63,338 nucleotides of DNA from Pseudomonadota bacterium (GTDB taxonomy: Bacteria > Pseudomonadota > Gammaproteobacteria > Burkholderiales > Burkholderiaceae_C), in NCBI GenBank assembly GCA_030538605.1, contig JAUNTQ010000010.1, positions 1-63,338 on the forward strand, written 5' to 3'. The position numbers and the translations under genes are program-made. Below the pieces are notes generated by a model. It worked only from the letters and a program-made list of their open reading frames with translations. It did not search any database and was not told the origin of the DNA. Positions 55,902 to 63,338 of the stretch are shown here, one piece after another. Position 1 is the stretch's first letter. Each line of letters begins with the position of its first letter.

Positions 55902-58649
55902 ATGCCCGACAAGCCATCGCCCGCCACCCCTGCCACCCACGCCCACGCGCTGACCACCGCCGAGGCGCTCGCGCACTGGCAAACCGACGCCGACACGGGC
56001 CTTGCCGCCGCCGAGGTCGCGGCGCGCCTGTCGCGCTACGGCCCCAACGCCCTGCCCGCGCCGCCCAGACGCACGCTGGCGCAGCGCTTTTTCGCCCAGT
56101 TCGCCAACGCGCTCATCGGCTTTCTGCTGGCGGCAGCGGCGGTGGCCATCGTCGTCGGCCACTGGGTGGATGCGGGCGTCATCATCGCCGTGGTGCTGGT
56201 CAACGCCATCGTCGGCGTGCTGCAAGAGGGCAAGGCCGAAGCGGCGATGGATGCACTGAAGGACATGCTCTCGCCCCACGCCCGCGTGCGGCGCGGCGGC
56301 GCGCAACACACGGTGGACGTGGCCAACCTGGTGCCCGGCGACGTGGTGCTCATCGAGGCGGGTGACCGCGTGCCCGCCGACGTGCGCCTGCTGCACGCAC
56401 GCGCGCTGCGCGTGGACGAGGCCATCCTCACCGGCGAATCCGTGGTGGCCGAAAAAACCACCGCCGCCGCGGCCGCCGACGCCCCGCTGGGCGACCGCAG
56501 CGGCATGGCCTATTCGGGCACGCTGGTGGCTGCGGGCCAAGGCGTGGGCATGGTCACCGCCACCGGCGCGCGCACCGAGATCGGCAAGATCAGCACCATG
56601 CTCGGCAGCATTGAGGCGCTCACCACGCCACTGCTGCGCCAGATCAACCAGTTTGGCCGCCAATTCACCTTCTTCGCCATCGGCCTGGCCGTGCTGCTGT
56701 TCGGCTTTGCCACGCTGGTGCGCGGCTACGACTGGCTGGAAGCGCTCATGGTCACCGTCGCCCTGGCCGTGGGCCTGGTGCCCGAGGGGCTGCCCGCCGT
56801 CATCACCATCACCCTGGCCATTGGCGTGCAGCGCATGGCCGCGCGCCACGCCATCGTGCGCCAGCTGCCCGCCGTCGAAACCCTGGGCGCCACCAGCGTC
56901 ATCTGCTCCGACAAGACCGGCACGCTCACGCGCAACGAGATGACCTGCCGCCAGTTGCTCACCGCGCAATCGCAGGCCAGCGCCAGCGGCGCGGGCTATG
57001 CGCCCGTGGGCCAGATCAGCACCGACAGCGGCCAGCCGCCCGCAGGCGACGTGAAGATGCTCGCCCGCATCGGCCTGCTGTGCAACGACGCCGCCCTGGC
57101 CGAAGGCACCGACGCCTCGCCCGATGGCGCCGCGCTGTGGCAGGTGCACGGCGACCCGATGGAAGGCGCGCTGATCGCCCTGGCCATCAAGGCCGACCTG
57201 GCGCCCCACGCCGAAAACGCCGCCCATCCGCGCGTGGACGCCATCCCCTTCGACGCCGCGCACCGCTACATGGCCACGCTGCACCGCACGGCAGACGGCG
57301 ACGCGCTGATGGCGGTAAAGGGCGCGCCCGAGCAGATCATCGCCATGTGCTCAAGCGCGCTGGCCGCCGATGGCACCAGCGCCGTCGCGCTTGATGCCGA
57401 CGCCTTCACCCGCGCCATCGACACCATCGCCGCCGGCGGCGAGCGCGTGCTGGGCTTCGCCTTCAAGCGGCTGGCCGAGCTGCCCGGCAGCATTCGCCCG
57501 CAAGACCTGCAAGACATGACGCTGGCCGGCCTGATCGGCTTCATCGACCCGCCCCGGCCCGAGGCCATCGCCGCCGTGGCCGACTGTCGCAGCGCAGGCG
57601 TGCAGGTGAAGATGATCACCGGTGACCACGCCGCCACCGCCGCCGCCATTGCCACGCAGTTGGGCCTGGCGCGGCAGCCTGCGGTCGCCACCGGCGCAGA
57701 CGTTGACGCGGCAGACGATGCCGCCCTGCCCGCACTCGCCCAGCGCACCCAGGTGTTTGCCCGCACCAGCCCCGAACACAAGCTGCGCGTGGTGCGCGCG
57801 CTGCAATCCACAGGCGCAGTCGTGGCCATGACCGGCGACGGCGTCAACGACGCACCCTCGCTCAAGCAAGCCGACGTAGGCATCGCCATGGGCCACAAAG
57901 GCACCGAAGCGGCCAAGGAAGCATCGCAAGTGGTGCTGGCCGACGACAACTTCGCCTCCATCGTGGCCGCCGTGGGCGAAGGCCGCGTGGTGTACGACAA
58001 CATCCGCAAAGTCATCGCCTGGACGCTGCCCACCAACGGCGGCGAGGCGCTGGCTGTCATCGCCGCGCTCGTTCTGGGCCTGACCCTGCCCATGACGGCG
58101 GCGCAAATCCTGTGGATCAACATGACGCTCACCATCACCCTGGGCCTGGTGCTGGCCTTCGAGCCGCCCGAAGAAGGCGTCATGCGCCGCCCGCCCCGGC
58201 CCGCAGGCGCGCCGCTGCTGTCGCCCTTCATGCTGTGGCGCGTGGGCTTTGTCTCGGTGCTGTTCACGCTGGCCGTGTTCGCCACCGTGGGCTGGGCCAA
58301 CTGGCGCGGCCTGGCGCTCGAAGCCTCGCGCACCCTGGTGGTGAACGCCTTCTGCGCGCTGGAGATCGGCTACCTCTTCAGCGTGCGCTACATGCACGCC
58401 AGCTCCTTCAGCCTGCGCGGCCTGCGCGGCACGCCCGCCGTGTTCTACGCCGTGCTGGCCGTGGTGGCGCTGCAACTGCTCTTCACCTACACACCGTGGA
58501 TGCAGGCGCTTTTCGACACCCGGCCCGTGGGCCTGATCGACCTGCTGTTCGTCATCGGCGTGGGCGCCACGCTCATGGGCGTGCTGGAGCTGGAGAAAAA
58601 ACTGCTGCAAGCCCTCGACTGGTTCGACGAACTGCGCCCGGCCTCCTGA
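55902..58649 (+). CDS. P-type cation-transporting ATPase, P2-type (CtpF/PMA1-like)
   Basis: The 915-residue pump has an N-terminal cation-ATPase domain (ALTTAEALAHWQTD), an A-domain with ILTGESVVAEK, VGLVPEGLPAVITITLAI in TM4 (PEGLP ion site), the phosphorylation motif ICSDKTGTLTRNEM (D337), GDGVNDAPSLKQADVGIAMG in the P-domain, and about ten TM helices. The PEGLP motif points to Ca2+ or similar cation export rather than heavy metals (no CPx). No regulator is adjacent. Confidence 0.92.
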   Translation: MPDKPSPATPATHAHALTTAEALAHWQTDADTGLAAAEVAARLSRYGPNALPAPPRRTLAQRFFAQFANALIGFLLAAAAVAIVVGHWVDAGVIIAVVLVNAIVGVLQEGKAEAAMDALKDMLSPHARVRRGGAQHTVDVANLVPGDVVLIEAGDRVPADVRLLHARALRVDEAILTGESVVAEKTTAAAAADAPLGDRSGMAYSGTLVAAGQGVGMVTATGARTEIGKISTMLGSIEALTTPLLRQINQFGRQFTFFAIGLAVLLFGFATLVRGYDWLEALMVTVALAVGLVPEGLPAVITITLAIGVQRMAARHAIVRQLPAVETLGATSVICSDKTGTLTRNEMTCRQLLTAQSQASASGAGYAPVGQISTDSGQPPAGDVKMLARIGLLCNDAALAEGTDASPDGAALWQVHGDPMEGALIALAIKADLAPHAENAAHPRVDAIPFDAAHRYMATLHRTADGDALMAVKGAPEQIIAMCSSALAADGTSAVALDADAFTRAIDTIAAGGERVLGFAFKRLAELPGSIRPQDLQDMTLAGLIGFIDPPRPEAIAAVADCRSAGVQVKMITGDHAATAAAIATQLGLARQPAVATGADVDAADDAALPALAQRTQVFARTSPEHKLRVVRALQSTGAVVAMTGDGVNDAPSLKQADVGIAMGHKGTEAAKEASQVVLADDNFASIVAAVGEGRVVYDNIRKVIAWTLPTNGGEALAVIAALVLGLTLPMTAAQILWINMTLTITLGLVLAFEPPEEGVMRRPPRPAGAPLLSPFMLWRVGFVSVLFTLAVFATVGWANWRGLALEASRTLVVNAFCALEIGYLFSVRYMHASSFSLRGLRGTPAVFYAVLAVVALQLLFTYTPWMQALFDTRPVGLIDLLFVIGVGATLMGVLELEKKLLQALDWFDELRPAS

Positions 58650-58794
58650 GCCGCGCTGCACAGCAACCCCTCCCCCCGCGCGGCCACCCCCCGAAAGCCC
58701 CTGCCTCCACCTGCCGCGCGGCTAAAATGAGCGGTTTTTTCCCCCTTTCGCGCTGCGGGGCCTGTCGCGGCGCCTTTACCCCCGCCCCATCACC

Positions 58795-59124
58795 ATGACC
58801 CACGTCGTCACCGAAGCCTGCATCAACTGCAAATACACCGATTGCGTGGACGTCTGCCCCGTCGACTGCTTCAAGGAAGGCCCCAACTTCCTCACCATCG
58901 ACCCCGATGAATGCATCGACTGCGCCGTCTGCATCCCCGAGTGCCCGGTCAACGCCATCTACGCCGAAGAAGACCTGCCCAAAGACCAGCTGCACATGAC
59001 CGAAATCAACGCCGAGCTGGCGCGCTCGCCCCACTACAAGACCCTGACCAAACGCAAAGACCCCCTGCCCATCGCCGACGAGTGGAAAGACCGCACCGAC
59101 AAGCTGCCCGAACTCAAGCGCTGA
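58795..59124 (+). CDS. fdxA: 7Fe-8S ferredoxin FdxA
   Basis: The 109-residue ferredoxin has [18 protein letters not shown] (3Fe-4S/4Fe-4S ligands) and [16 protein letters not shown] (second cluster), with the C-terminal extension typical of the Azotobacter FdI type. It shuttles electrons at low potential. It lies just upstream of a ferredoxin-NADP reductase, its probable partner, but a strong terminator separates the two. Confidence 0.96.
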   Translation: MTHVVTEACINCKYTDCVDVCPVDCFKEGPNFLTIDPDECIDCAVCIPECPVNAIYAEEDLPKDQLHMTEINAELARSPHYKTLTKRKDPLPIADEWKDRTDKLPELKR

Positions 59125-59146
59125 CCCCTTCAGCTTCACCATCAAG

Positions 59147-59190
59147 AAAAGCGGCCTGGCGCAGATCACACCTGCGCCAGGCCGCTTTTT
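59147..59190 (+). terminator. Intrinsic terminator of fdxA
   Basis: GCGGCCTGGCGCAG (59151-59164) pairs perfectly with CTGCGCCAGGCCGC (59172-59185) around a seven-base loop and is followed by TTTTT. A-run upstream makes it usable in both directions. The start of the reductase lies only 17 bases beyond. Confidence 0.93.
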
Positions 59191-59206
59191 ATTTTTGTAG
59201 CACGCC

Positions 59207-60280
59207 ATGCCCCCCAACAGCCAGCCCATTCAAGAGATCGACGCCGCCATCATCGGCGCTGGCCCGGTCGGCCTGTTCGCCGTGTTCGAGCTGGGCCTGC
59301 TCGAAGTCGCCGCCCACGTCATCGACGCCCTGCCCCACCCCGGCGGCCAGCCCGCCGAGCTGTACCCGGACAAACCCATCTACGACATCCCCGCCATCCC
59401 CGTGTGCAGCGGCCAGCAGCTCACCGACGCGCTGATGCAGCAAATCGCCCCTTTCAAGCCGCACTTTCACCTGGGCCACCAGGTCAGCACCTTGCAAAAA
59501 CAGGCCGATGGCCGCTTTCTGATCGAAACCCACAAGGGCCTGCGCCTGCTGGCCAAAACCGTCTTCATCGCCGCCGGCGTGGGCGCCTTCGTGCCCCGCC
59601 GCCTGAAAGTGGACGGCATCGACGCCTTCGAAGACCGCCAGCTTTTCTACAGCGTGCCCGACGCCACCCGCCTGGCCGGCCAGCGCCTGGTCATCGTCGG
59701 CGGCGGCGACTCGGCGCTCGACTGGGCCATTCACTTCGCTACGCTGACTGACCACGCCCCCGCCAGCGTCACCCTGCTGCACCGCCGCGACGGCTTTCAG
59801 GCCGCCCCCGCCACCATCGCCCGCCTGCGTGCGCTGTGCGATACCGGGCACCTGCACTTCATCGTCGGCCAGGTCGACGGCTTCGAGCAGCAAGCCGGCC
59901 GCCTCACCGCCATCACCGTCATGGACGCAGACGGCGCCACCGCCCCCCTGCCGCTCGACACCCTGCTCGTCTTTCACGGCATGAGCCCAAAATTAGGCCC
60001 CATCGCCGACTGGCACCTGGCGCTGGAGCGCAAGCAGCTCGTCGTCGACACCGAAAAATTCCAGACCAACGAACCCGGCATCTTCGCCGTGGGCGACATC
60101 AACACCTACCCCGGCAAACGCAAGCTCATCCTCTGCGGCTTTCACGAAGCCACCCTCGCCGCCTACGCCGCCCAACGCCTCGTCGCCCCCGAGCGCGAAC
60201 TGCCCTTTCAATACACCACCAGCAGCACGCGGCTGCATGGCTTGCTGGCCCCCGCGCCCTCACCCGCGCAAAACGGCTAA
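59207..60280 (+). CDS. Ferredoxin/flavodoxin-NADP+ reductase, TrxR-like type
   Basis: The 357-residue FAD protein shows [20 protein letters not shown] (FAD), [36 protein letters not shown] (NADPH) and the C-terminal [20 protein letters not shown]. The CxxC disulfide of thioredoxin reductase is absent, as in the type-2 FNR of Chlorobium, Bacillus and Rhodopseudomonas. It likely reduces ferredoxin from NADPH or the reverse, with FdxA as partner. Confidence 0.9.
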   Translation: MPPNSQPIQEIDAAIIGAGPVGLFAVFELGLLEVAAHVIDALPHPGGQPAELYPDKPIYDIPAIPVCSGQQLTDALMQQIAPFKPHFHLGHQVSTLQKQADGRFLIETHKGLRLLAKTVFIAAGVGAFVPRRLKVDGIDAFEDRQLFYSVPDATRLAGQRLVIVGGGDSALDWAIHFATLTDHAPASVTLLHRRDGFQAAPATIARLRALCDTGHLHFIVGQVDGFEQQAGRLTAITVMDADGATAPLPLDTLLVFHGMSPKLGPIADWHLALERKQLVVDTEKFQTNEPGIFAVGDINTYPGKRKLILCGFHEATLAAYAAQRLVAPERELPFQYTTSSTRLHGLLAPAPSPAQNG

Positions 60281-60309
60281 TGCCAACTTCAGACCAAGCC
60301 GTCAATCGC

Positions 60310-60665
60310 GTCATTGCCGCGCAAGCGGCCATCCCCATCCAGTCGGCCTGTACAAGCGCCAGCGCCGCTTCAAGCAGCCCATGAATTCCCGTCTGCGCGC
60401 ATAGGCGCTGACTCAACGGAAACGGGGCTCCAACACTCCCCCGTCATTCCCGCGAAGGCGGGAATCCAGGTGGCCTGTGCAGACTACCGTGCTGTTTGAA
60501 GGCCCCAGGATTGCCGCCTGCGCGCATAGGCGCCAACTCAGCAGAAGCACGGCCACCCATTCCCCTCGTCATTCCCGCACAGGCGGGAATCCAGACGGCC
60601 TGTGTGCGGGCCGCTGCGCAGTTTCAAAGCACCTGGATTCCCGCCTTCGCGGGAATGACGGGGGT
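60310..60665 (+). repeat. Tandem array of about 125-bp units with GGCGGGAAT hairpins
   Basis: Three units start at GTCATT near 60310, 60443 and 60568; units 1 and 2 share GTCATT-CCGCG, ATCCA, GGCCTGT, CTGCGCGCATAGGCGC and ACTCA at matching positions. The third carries ATTCCCGCACAGGCGGGAAT and an inverted copy TTCCCGCCTTCGCGGGAAT. An additional inverted piece lies near 60697-60722. This fills most of the 630-bp gap; no gene is supported. Confidence 0.7.
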
Positions 60666-60798
60666 TGAATGAGGCCACATGCTTGTTTGGTTACCGCCTA
60701 TGCGCCTGCGCGGCAATGACGCCACCCTTGTCGTCCGGCAGTGGACATGGCGTCAACCGCCCACCCCAGGCCAGCCCGCACGGGCAAGTATCAAAAAA

Positions 60799-60881
60799 GT
60801 GATCTGCTTGCGCTGGTTACACAGCGGTTTCAGAACAAAACAAACCTGAAATCTCTGTATATCCAGCGCAAGCAGCTCACT
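60799..60881. repeat. Dispersed AGCTGCTTGCG palindrome, copy R7
   Basis: AGTGATCTGCTTGCGCTGG and CCAGCGCAAGCAGCTCACT are the arms, with A-run left and T-run right. The inner CTGG/CCAG pair differs from other copies but still matches. It lies between the convergent reductase and XRE genes. Confidence 0.87.
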
Positions 60882-60910
60882 TTTTAAAACCACTGACCAA
60901 CTCAACGCGC

Positions 60911-61174
60911 TCAATCCCCTCCGGCATCCGCCGCCGTCTCCAGCACCGCGCGGCGGCGCTCCATGTCGTCCAGCACCTCGCCCGCGCGCACGTCCAGCGC
61001 CTGGCACAGCCGCAGCAGCATGCGCACGCTGGGGCTATTGCGCCCCAGCTCGATCAACGACAGATAGTTGCGATCCATCTCCGCGCGCAGCGCCAGATCG
61101 GACTGACTCCAGCCCCGCTCCGTCCGCAGCTTGCGCAGCGCCTGCCCCAGCGCCTGATCGACCACATCCGCCAT
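60911..61174 (-). CDS. XRE-family transcriptional regulator
   Basis: A small HTH_XRE protein: LRKLRTERGWSQSDLALRAE, MDRNYLSLIELGRNSPSVRM, then LLRLCQALDVRAGEVL. From the Met at 61174 it has 87 residues; a 13-residue extension to 61213 is possible. Such stand-alone XRE proteins are common and their targets unknown. The 320-bp gap upstream is shared with the WYL gene and has dyads. Confidence 0.82.
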   Translation of the reverse strand: MADVVDQALGQALRKLRTERGWSQSDLALRAEMDRNYLSLIELGRNSPSVRMLLRLCQALDVRAGEVLDDMERRRAVLETAADAGGD

Positions 61175-61294
61175 CACACGAGCGTGCGACAGCTCTTGTC
61201 GAACAAGCCGCATATATACGGCAAAATGAGGTCAAACACTTTTTGAAACATCCACCACTTAAGTCACAGACCGCCAGAGCATGCTACCGCTGAT

Positions 61295-61428
61295 CGACGC
61301 AACCTGTCGCAGGCGTTTTCTAAACTTTCTGACACACATCCAGCACACATCGGCATTCATCCCAACACCTGTCAACGCATTGAAAAACGCCCCAAAAACG
61401 AGGCATCACCGACCGACACAACCTGTCG
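61295..61428. promoter_or_regulatory. Duplicated dyad upstream of the WYL regulator
   Basis: CGAC-N7-GTCG dyads occur at 61295-61309 and 61414-61428 (spacers GCAACCT and ACAACCT). Each is followed by a similar block (GCAGGCGTTTTCTAAACTTT and GCAGCCGCTTCCTAGACTTT) and a CACACA-rich stretch, so about 50 bp is directly repeated 119 bp apart. Their position between the divergent XRE and WYL genes suits operators for one of the two. Confidence 0.6.
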
Positions 61429-61493
61429 CAGCCGCTTCCTAGACTTTCATCCAGGCCACACACAGCACACAGTCAACACACCTCTTACCCGGC

Positions 61494-62488
61494 ATGAAAA
61501 GCACCCCCTCCCCACCGTCACGCGCCAGCGCCAAGAGCGAAAAACTCGCCTCGCGCCTGGCCCACATCCTGGCCCAGCTGCACCAGGGCGACCTGCTCGA
61601 CAAGCACCAGTTGGCCGAAAACTTCAACGTCGACGTGCGCACCATCGAGCGCGACCTGGGCGAACGCCTGGTCGGCATCATCGAGCGTGGGGCGGGCGGC
61701 CAATGGCAGCTCACCCACACCGCGCGCGGCACCATCCCCACCCGCAAACTCAACGACTACGCCCAACTCGCCGGCACCCAGAACCTGCTGCCCGACCGCA
61801 GCCTACCCTACCTGCTCGAACAACTCGAAGCCGGCCCCGCCCGCAACGGCCTGCAAGTGCTGCCCGTCTCGCGCGAAGACCTCAGCACCCACACCCAGCC
61901 CTTCAAGCAACTGCAAGCGGCCATCGAAGCCGGCACGAATGCCGCTTCACCTACAGCCACAAGCCGCGCCACGTCCACCCCTACAAACTCGTCGAGCGCA
62001 GCGGCGTGTGGTACCTCAGCGCCGCAGAAGTCGCCACCCACACCCTCAAGAACTTCGCCCTCGGCCGCATCCAGCAGCTGGACGTGAGCGCCACCACCTT
62101 CACCCCCGACCCCGCCCAAGCCAACCTCGGCAGCCGCCAGCAAGACGTGTGGCTCAACACCACCCCCACCGACGTCATCCTGAGCGTCGCGCCCAAGATC
62201 GCCCACTACTTCACCCGCCGCGACCTGCTGCCCCAGCAACGCAACGACCCGCAAGCCGACGGCAGCCTCACCGTCCACGCCCGCGTCAACCACATCCTGC
62301 AAGTGCTCCTCCTCGTGCGCTGGTGGCTACCCCACGTGCGCATCGTCGAGCCAAAAGACTGGAGCAACGCACTGATTCAAAGCCTGTGGGAAGCCCTTGA
62401 CCTGCTTTCGCCCGCCATCGAAGCGCAATCGACCCTGCCGCCGGAGGGCTCACACCCCCTTGAAATGGCGCAACATTGCTATAATTGA
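61494..62488 (+). pseudogene. HTH-WYL transcriptional regulator, frameshifted
   Basis: The first frame gives a winged HTH (LASRLAHILAQLHQGDLLDK, FNVDVRTIERDLGERL) up to about 61935 (LQAAIEAGTN). The second frame then carries the WYL domain (ECRFTYSHKPRHVHPYKLVE, RSGVWYLSAAEVATHTLKNF) and the WCX C-terminus to 62488. One base appears to be missing near ...GCCGGCACGAATGC. Together about 330 residues form a standard WYL regulator like CapW/BrxR. Mutation, sequencing error or -1 frameshifting would explain it. Confidence 0.85.
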
Positions 62489-62490
62489 AG
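62471..62490 (+). promoter_or_regulatory. Extended -10 promoter ahead of rpoD
   Basis: TGCTATAAT (62477-62485) is a consensus extended -10 element. A -35-like TTGAAA lies 14 bases upstream, which is too short for a good -35, so the TG extension probably matters. It overlaps the end of the broken WYL gene and is 465 bp from the rpoD start, leaving a long leader with a palindromic element. Confidence 0.6.
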
Positions 62491-62634
62491 GCTTGTCACC
62501 GGCAAGAGCGACAGCAGCACCTCCGGCCCGGCCAGCGCGCCAGCGTCAAGCGCGATGCCCCACACAGGGGCGGCCAACATACCGCAAGGGCTGCACACCA
62601 AATGATCGCCCTCCCATCTTGCCCCTGATGCCTA

Positions 62635-62794
62635 GTGTCGCGTCACACCTCAAATGTCGGTGTCCGCACCGCCCTCGCCGCCCGTGGCGGCGTTGCTGCT
62701 CTTGCCAATGCCGACAGCATTGGCGGCGATCAGCGCCTTGCCACGAACGCCGATGACGGCACGTCCATCCGACATTTGAGGTGTGGCGCGACAC
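62635..62794. mobile_element. 160-bp MITE-like element with 26-bp terminal inverted repeats
   Basis: GTGTCGCGTCACACCTCAAA begins the left end (62635-62660), and the right end (62769-62794) reads ...TTTGAGGTGTGGCGCGACAC; 25 of 26 positions pair. The interior has an additional hairpin (CCAATGC-CGACA-GCATTGG, 62705-62723). It is too short to code. No target duplication is evident. It lies 157 bp upstream of rpoD. It could be a MITE, or a conserved structured leader. Confidence 0.7.
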
Positions 62795-62950
62795 GAGCCT
62801 GCCTGCGGCCGGGCTTTTTTTTCGGCTCATCGCCCGCGCGCAAGCAAGCGGTTTTCAGGTTCGCCTTTTTTATTTTTTTGTCTCACGCCTTGGGGTCAGC
62901 AGCCCGCGTTCGCGCGCGCTGCCCGGCGTGTTTGTTCATTGAGGTTGTCC

Positions 62951-63338
62951 ATGCCCACCAGCGCCAAATCCAGCAAGCCCGCGGCCAAAGTCGCCAAGGC
63001 CCCCGCCGCCAAGAAGGCCGCCAAAACCGCCGAAGCCGACGCGCTTGAGGCCAAGCCCGTCGCCCCCAAAACCGCTGCCAAGCCCGCCGCCAAGAAGGCC
63101 GCAGGCCGTCCGGCCAAAGGTGCGGCTGCCGCTGAAAAGTCGGCACCGGCCAAGCGCGGCGCGCGTGCAGGCAAGGCCAAGGAAGACGACGACACCGACC
63201 TGTCCGACATCGAGGACGACCTGCAAGGCGAGCCCGAAGCCCCCGCCACCCCCGAGCCGGGCGTGGTGGAAAAGGCCAAGCCCCTGCGCATGAAGATCAG
63301 CAAGGCCAAGGAACGCGCCTTGATGAAAGAGTTCGGCC
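62951..63338 (+). CDS. rpoD: RNA polymerase sigma-70 factor RpoD, 5' part
   Basis: The reading MPTSAKSSKPAAKVAKAPAA continues through an Ala/Lys/Pro-rich region, an acidic stretch (EDDDTDLSDIEDDLQG) and ends at the window edge with KPLRMKISKAKERALMKEFG. Burkholderiales RpoD has this long basic Ala-rich N-terminus before region 1.1 with the same wording. Only the first 129 codons are in the window. GAGGT lies six bases before the ATG. The Lys/Ala part alone would look like a histone H1-type protein, but the closing block settles it. Confidence 0.92.
   Translation, partial: MPTSAKSSKPAAKVAKAPAAKKAAKTAEADALEAKPVAPKTAAKPAAKKAAGRPAKGAAAAEKSAPAKRGARAGKAKEDDDTDLSDIEDDLQGEPEAPATPEPGVVEKAKPLRMKISKAKERALMKEFG

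Noticed and set aside
60310..60665. CRISPR array
   Set aside because: Units are about 125 bp with similar interiors, not short identical repeats with unique spacers, and no cas genes occur.
62951..63120. Histone H1-like or H-NS-like protein
   Set aside because: The Ala/Lys/Pro run alone looks so, but the frame continues into KPLRMKISKAKERALMKEFG, which is RpoD.

Overview
The window looks like a chromosomal segment of a high-GC betaproteobacterium in the order Burkholderiales, most likely family Comamonadaceae. The main reasons are the aceE-aceF-lpdA order with a lipoyl domain on E3, the FixL/FixJ-type pair beside it, the Ala/Lys/Pro-rich N-terminus of RpoD at the right edge, and a dispersed palindrome (arms around AGCTGCTTGCG) of a kind I associate with this family. 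No plasmid, prophage or CRISPR hallmark is visible.

Layout. 1-2.9 kb is a lower-GC scrap yard: an unidentified Pro/Ala-rich coding fragment, two different IS30 tails, an orphan polymorphic-toxin domain with its probable immunity gene, and a complete IS481-family element with a 6-bp target duplication. 2.9-4.6 kb is a hipBA module with three evenly spaced operators. 4.8-11 kb is the pyruvate dehydrogenase operon, diverging from a membrane sensor kinase and its response regulator. 14.5-24.3 kb holds housekeeping genes: folD, a TonB-dependent receptor, oligopeptidase A, a DUF4124-glutaredoxin protein, TfoX-N, cupin, VOC, pncA and a serine hydrolase. 24.5-37.2 kb, all on the minus strand, is a propionyl-CoA/methylmalonyl-CoA block (mcm, meaB, pccB, pccA) interrupted by vapBC, a second hipBA and a possible pseudokinase, with a divergent GntR regulator. 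38.5-44 kb carries a sirtuin, an orphan peptide-binding protein, TetR, small VOC genes and rlmB. 44.2-53.3 kb is a surface-polysaccharide operon of diacetamido-sugar type, interrupted by an unknown two-gene unit. 53.6-63.3 kb has lysS, an orphan parD, a P-type ATPase, fdxA, a ferredoxin-NADP reductase, an XRE regulator, a frameshifted WYL regulator and the start of rpoD.

Functionally, pccA/pccB, an epimerase candidate (a VOC gene at 22 kb), Mcm and MeaB would take propionyl-CoA to succinyl-CoA, while the PDH operon feeds acetyl-CoA into the same central metabolism. Toxin-antitoxin genes recur: hipBA twice, vapBC, an orphan parD, a broken AbrB-type antitoxin and the toxin/immunity remnant.

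The most unusual observations are the palindrome family whose inner stems vary in a compensating way and which usually sits where a two-way terminator would be useful; toxin-antitoxin modules translationally coupled into a metabolic operon; a 160-bp MITE-like palindrome upstream of rpoD; and a broken WYL regulator behind two copies of a dyad. All gene calls come from reading translations and motifs; no database search was possible.
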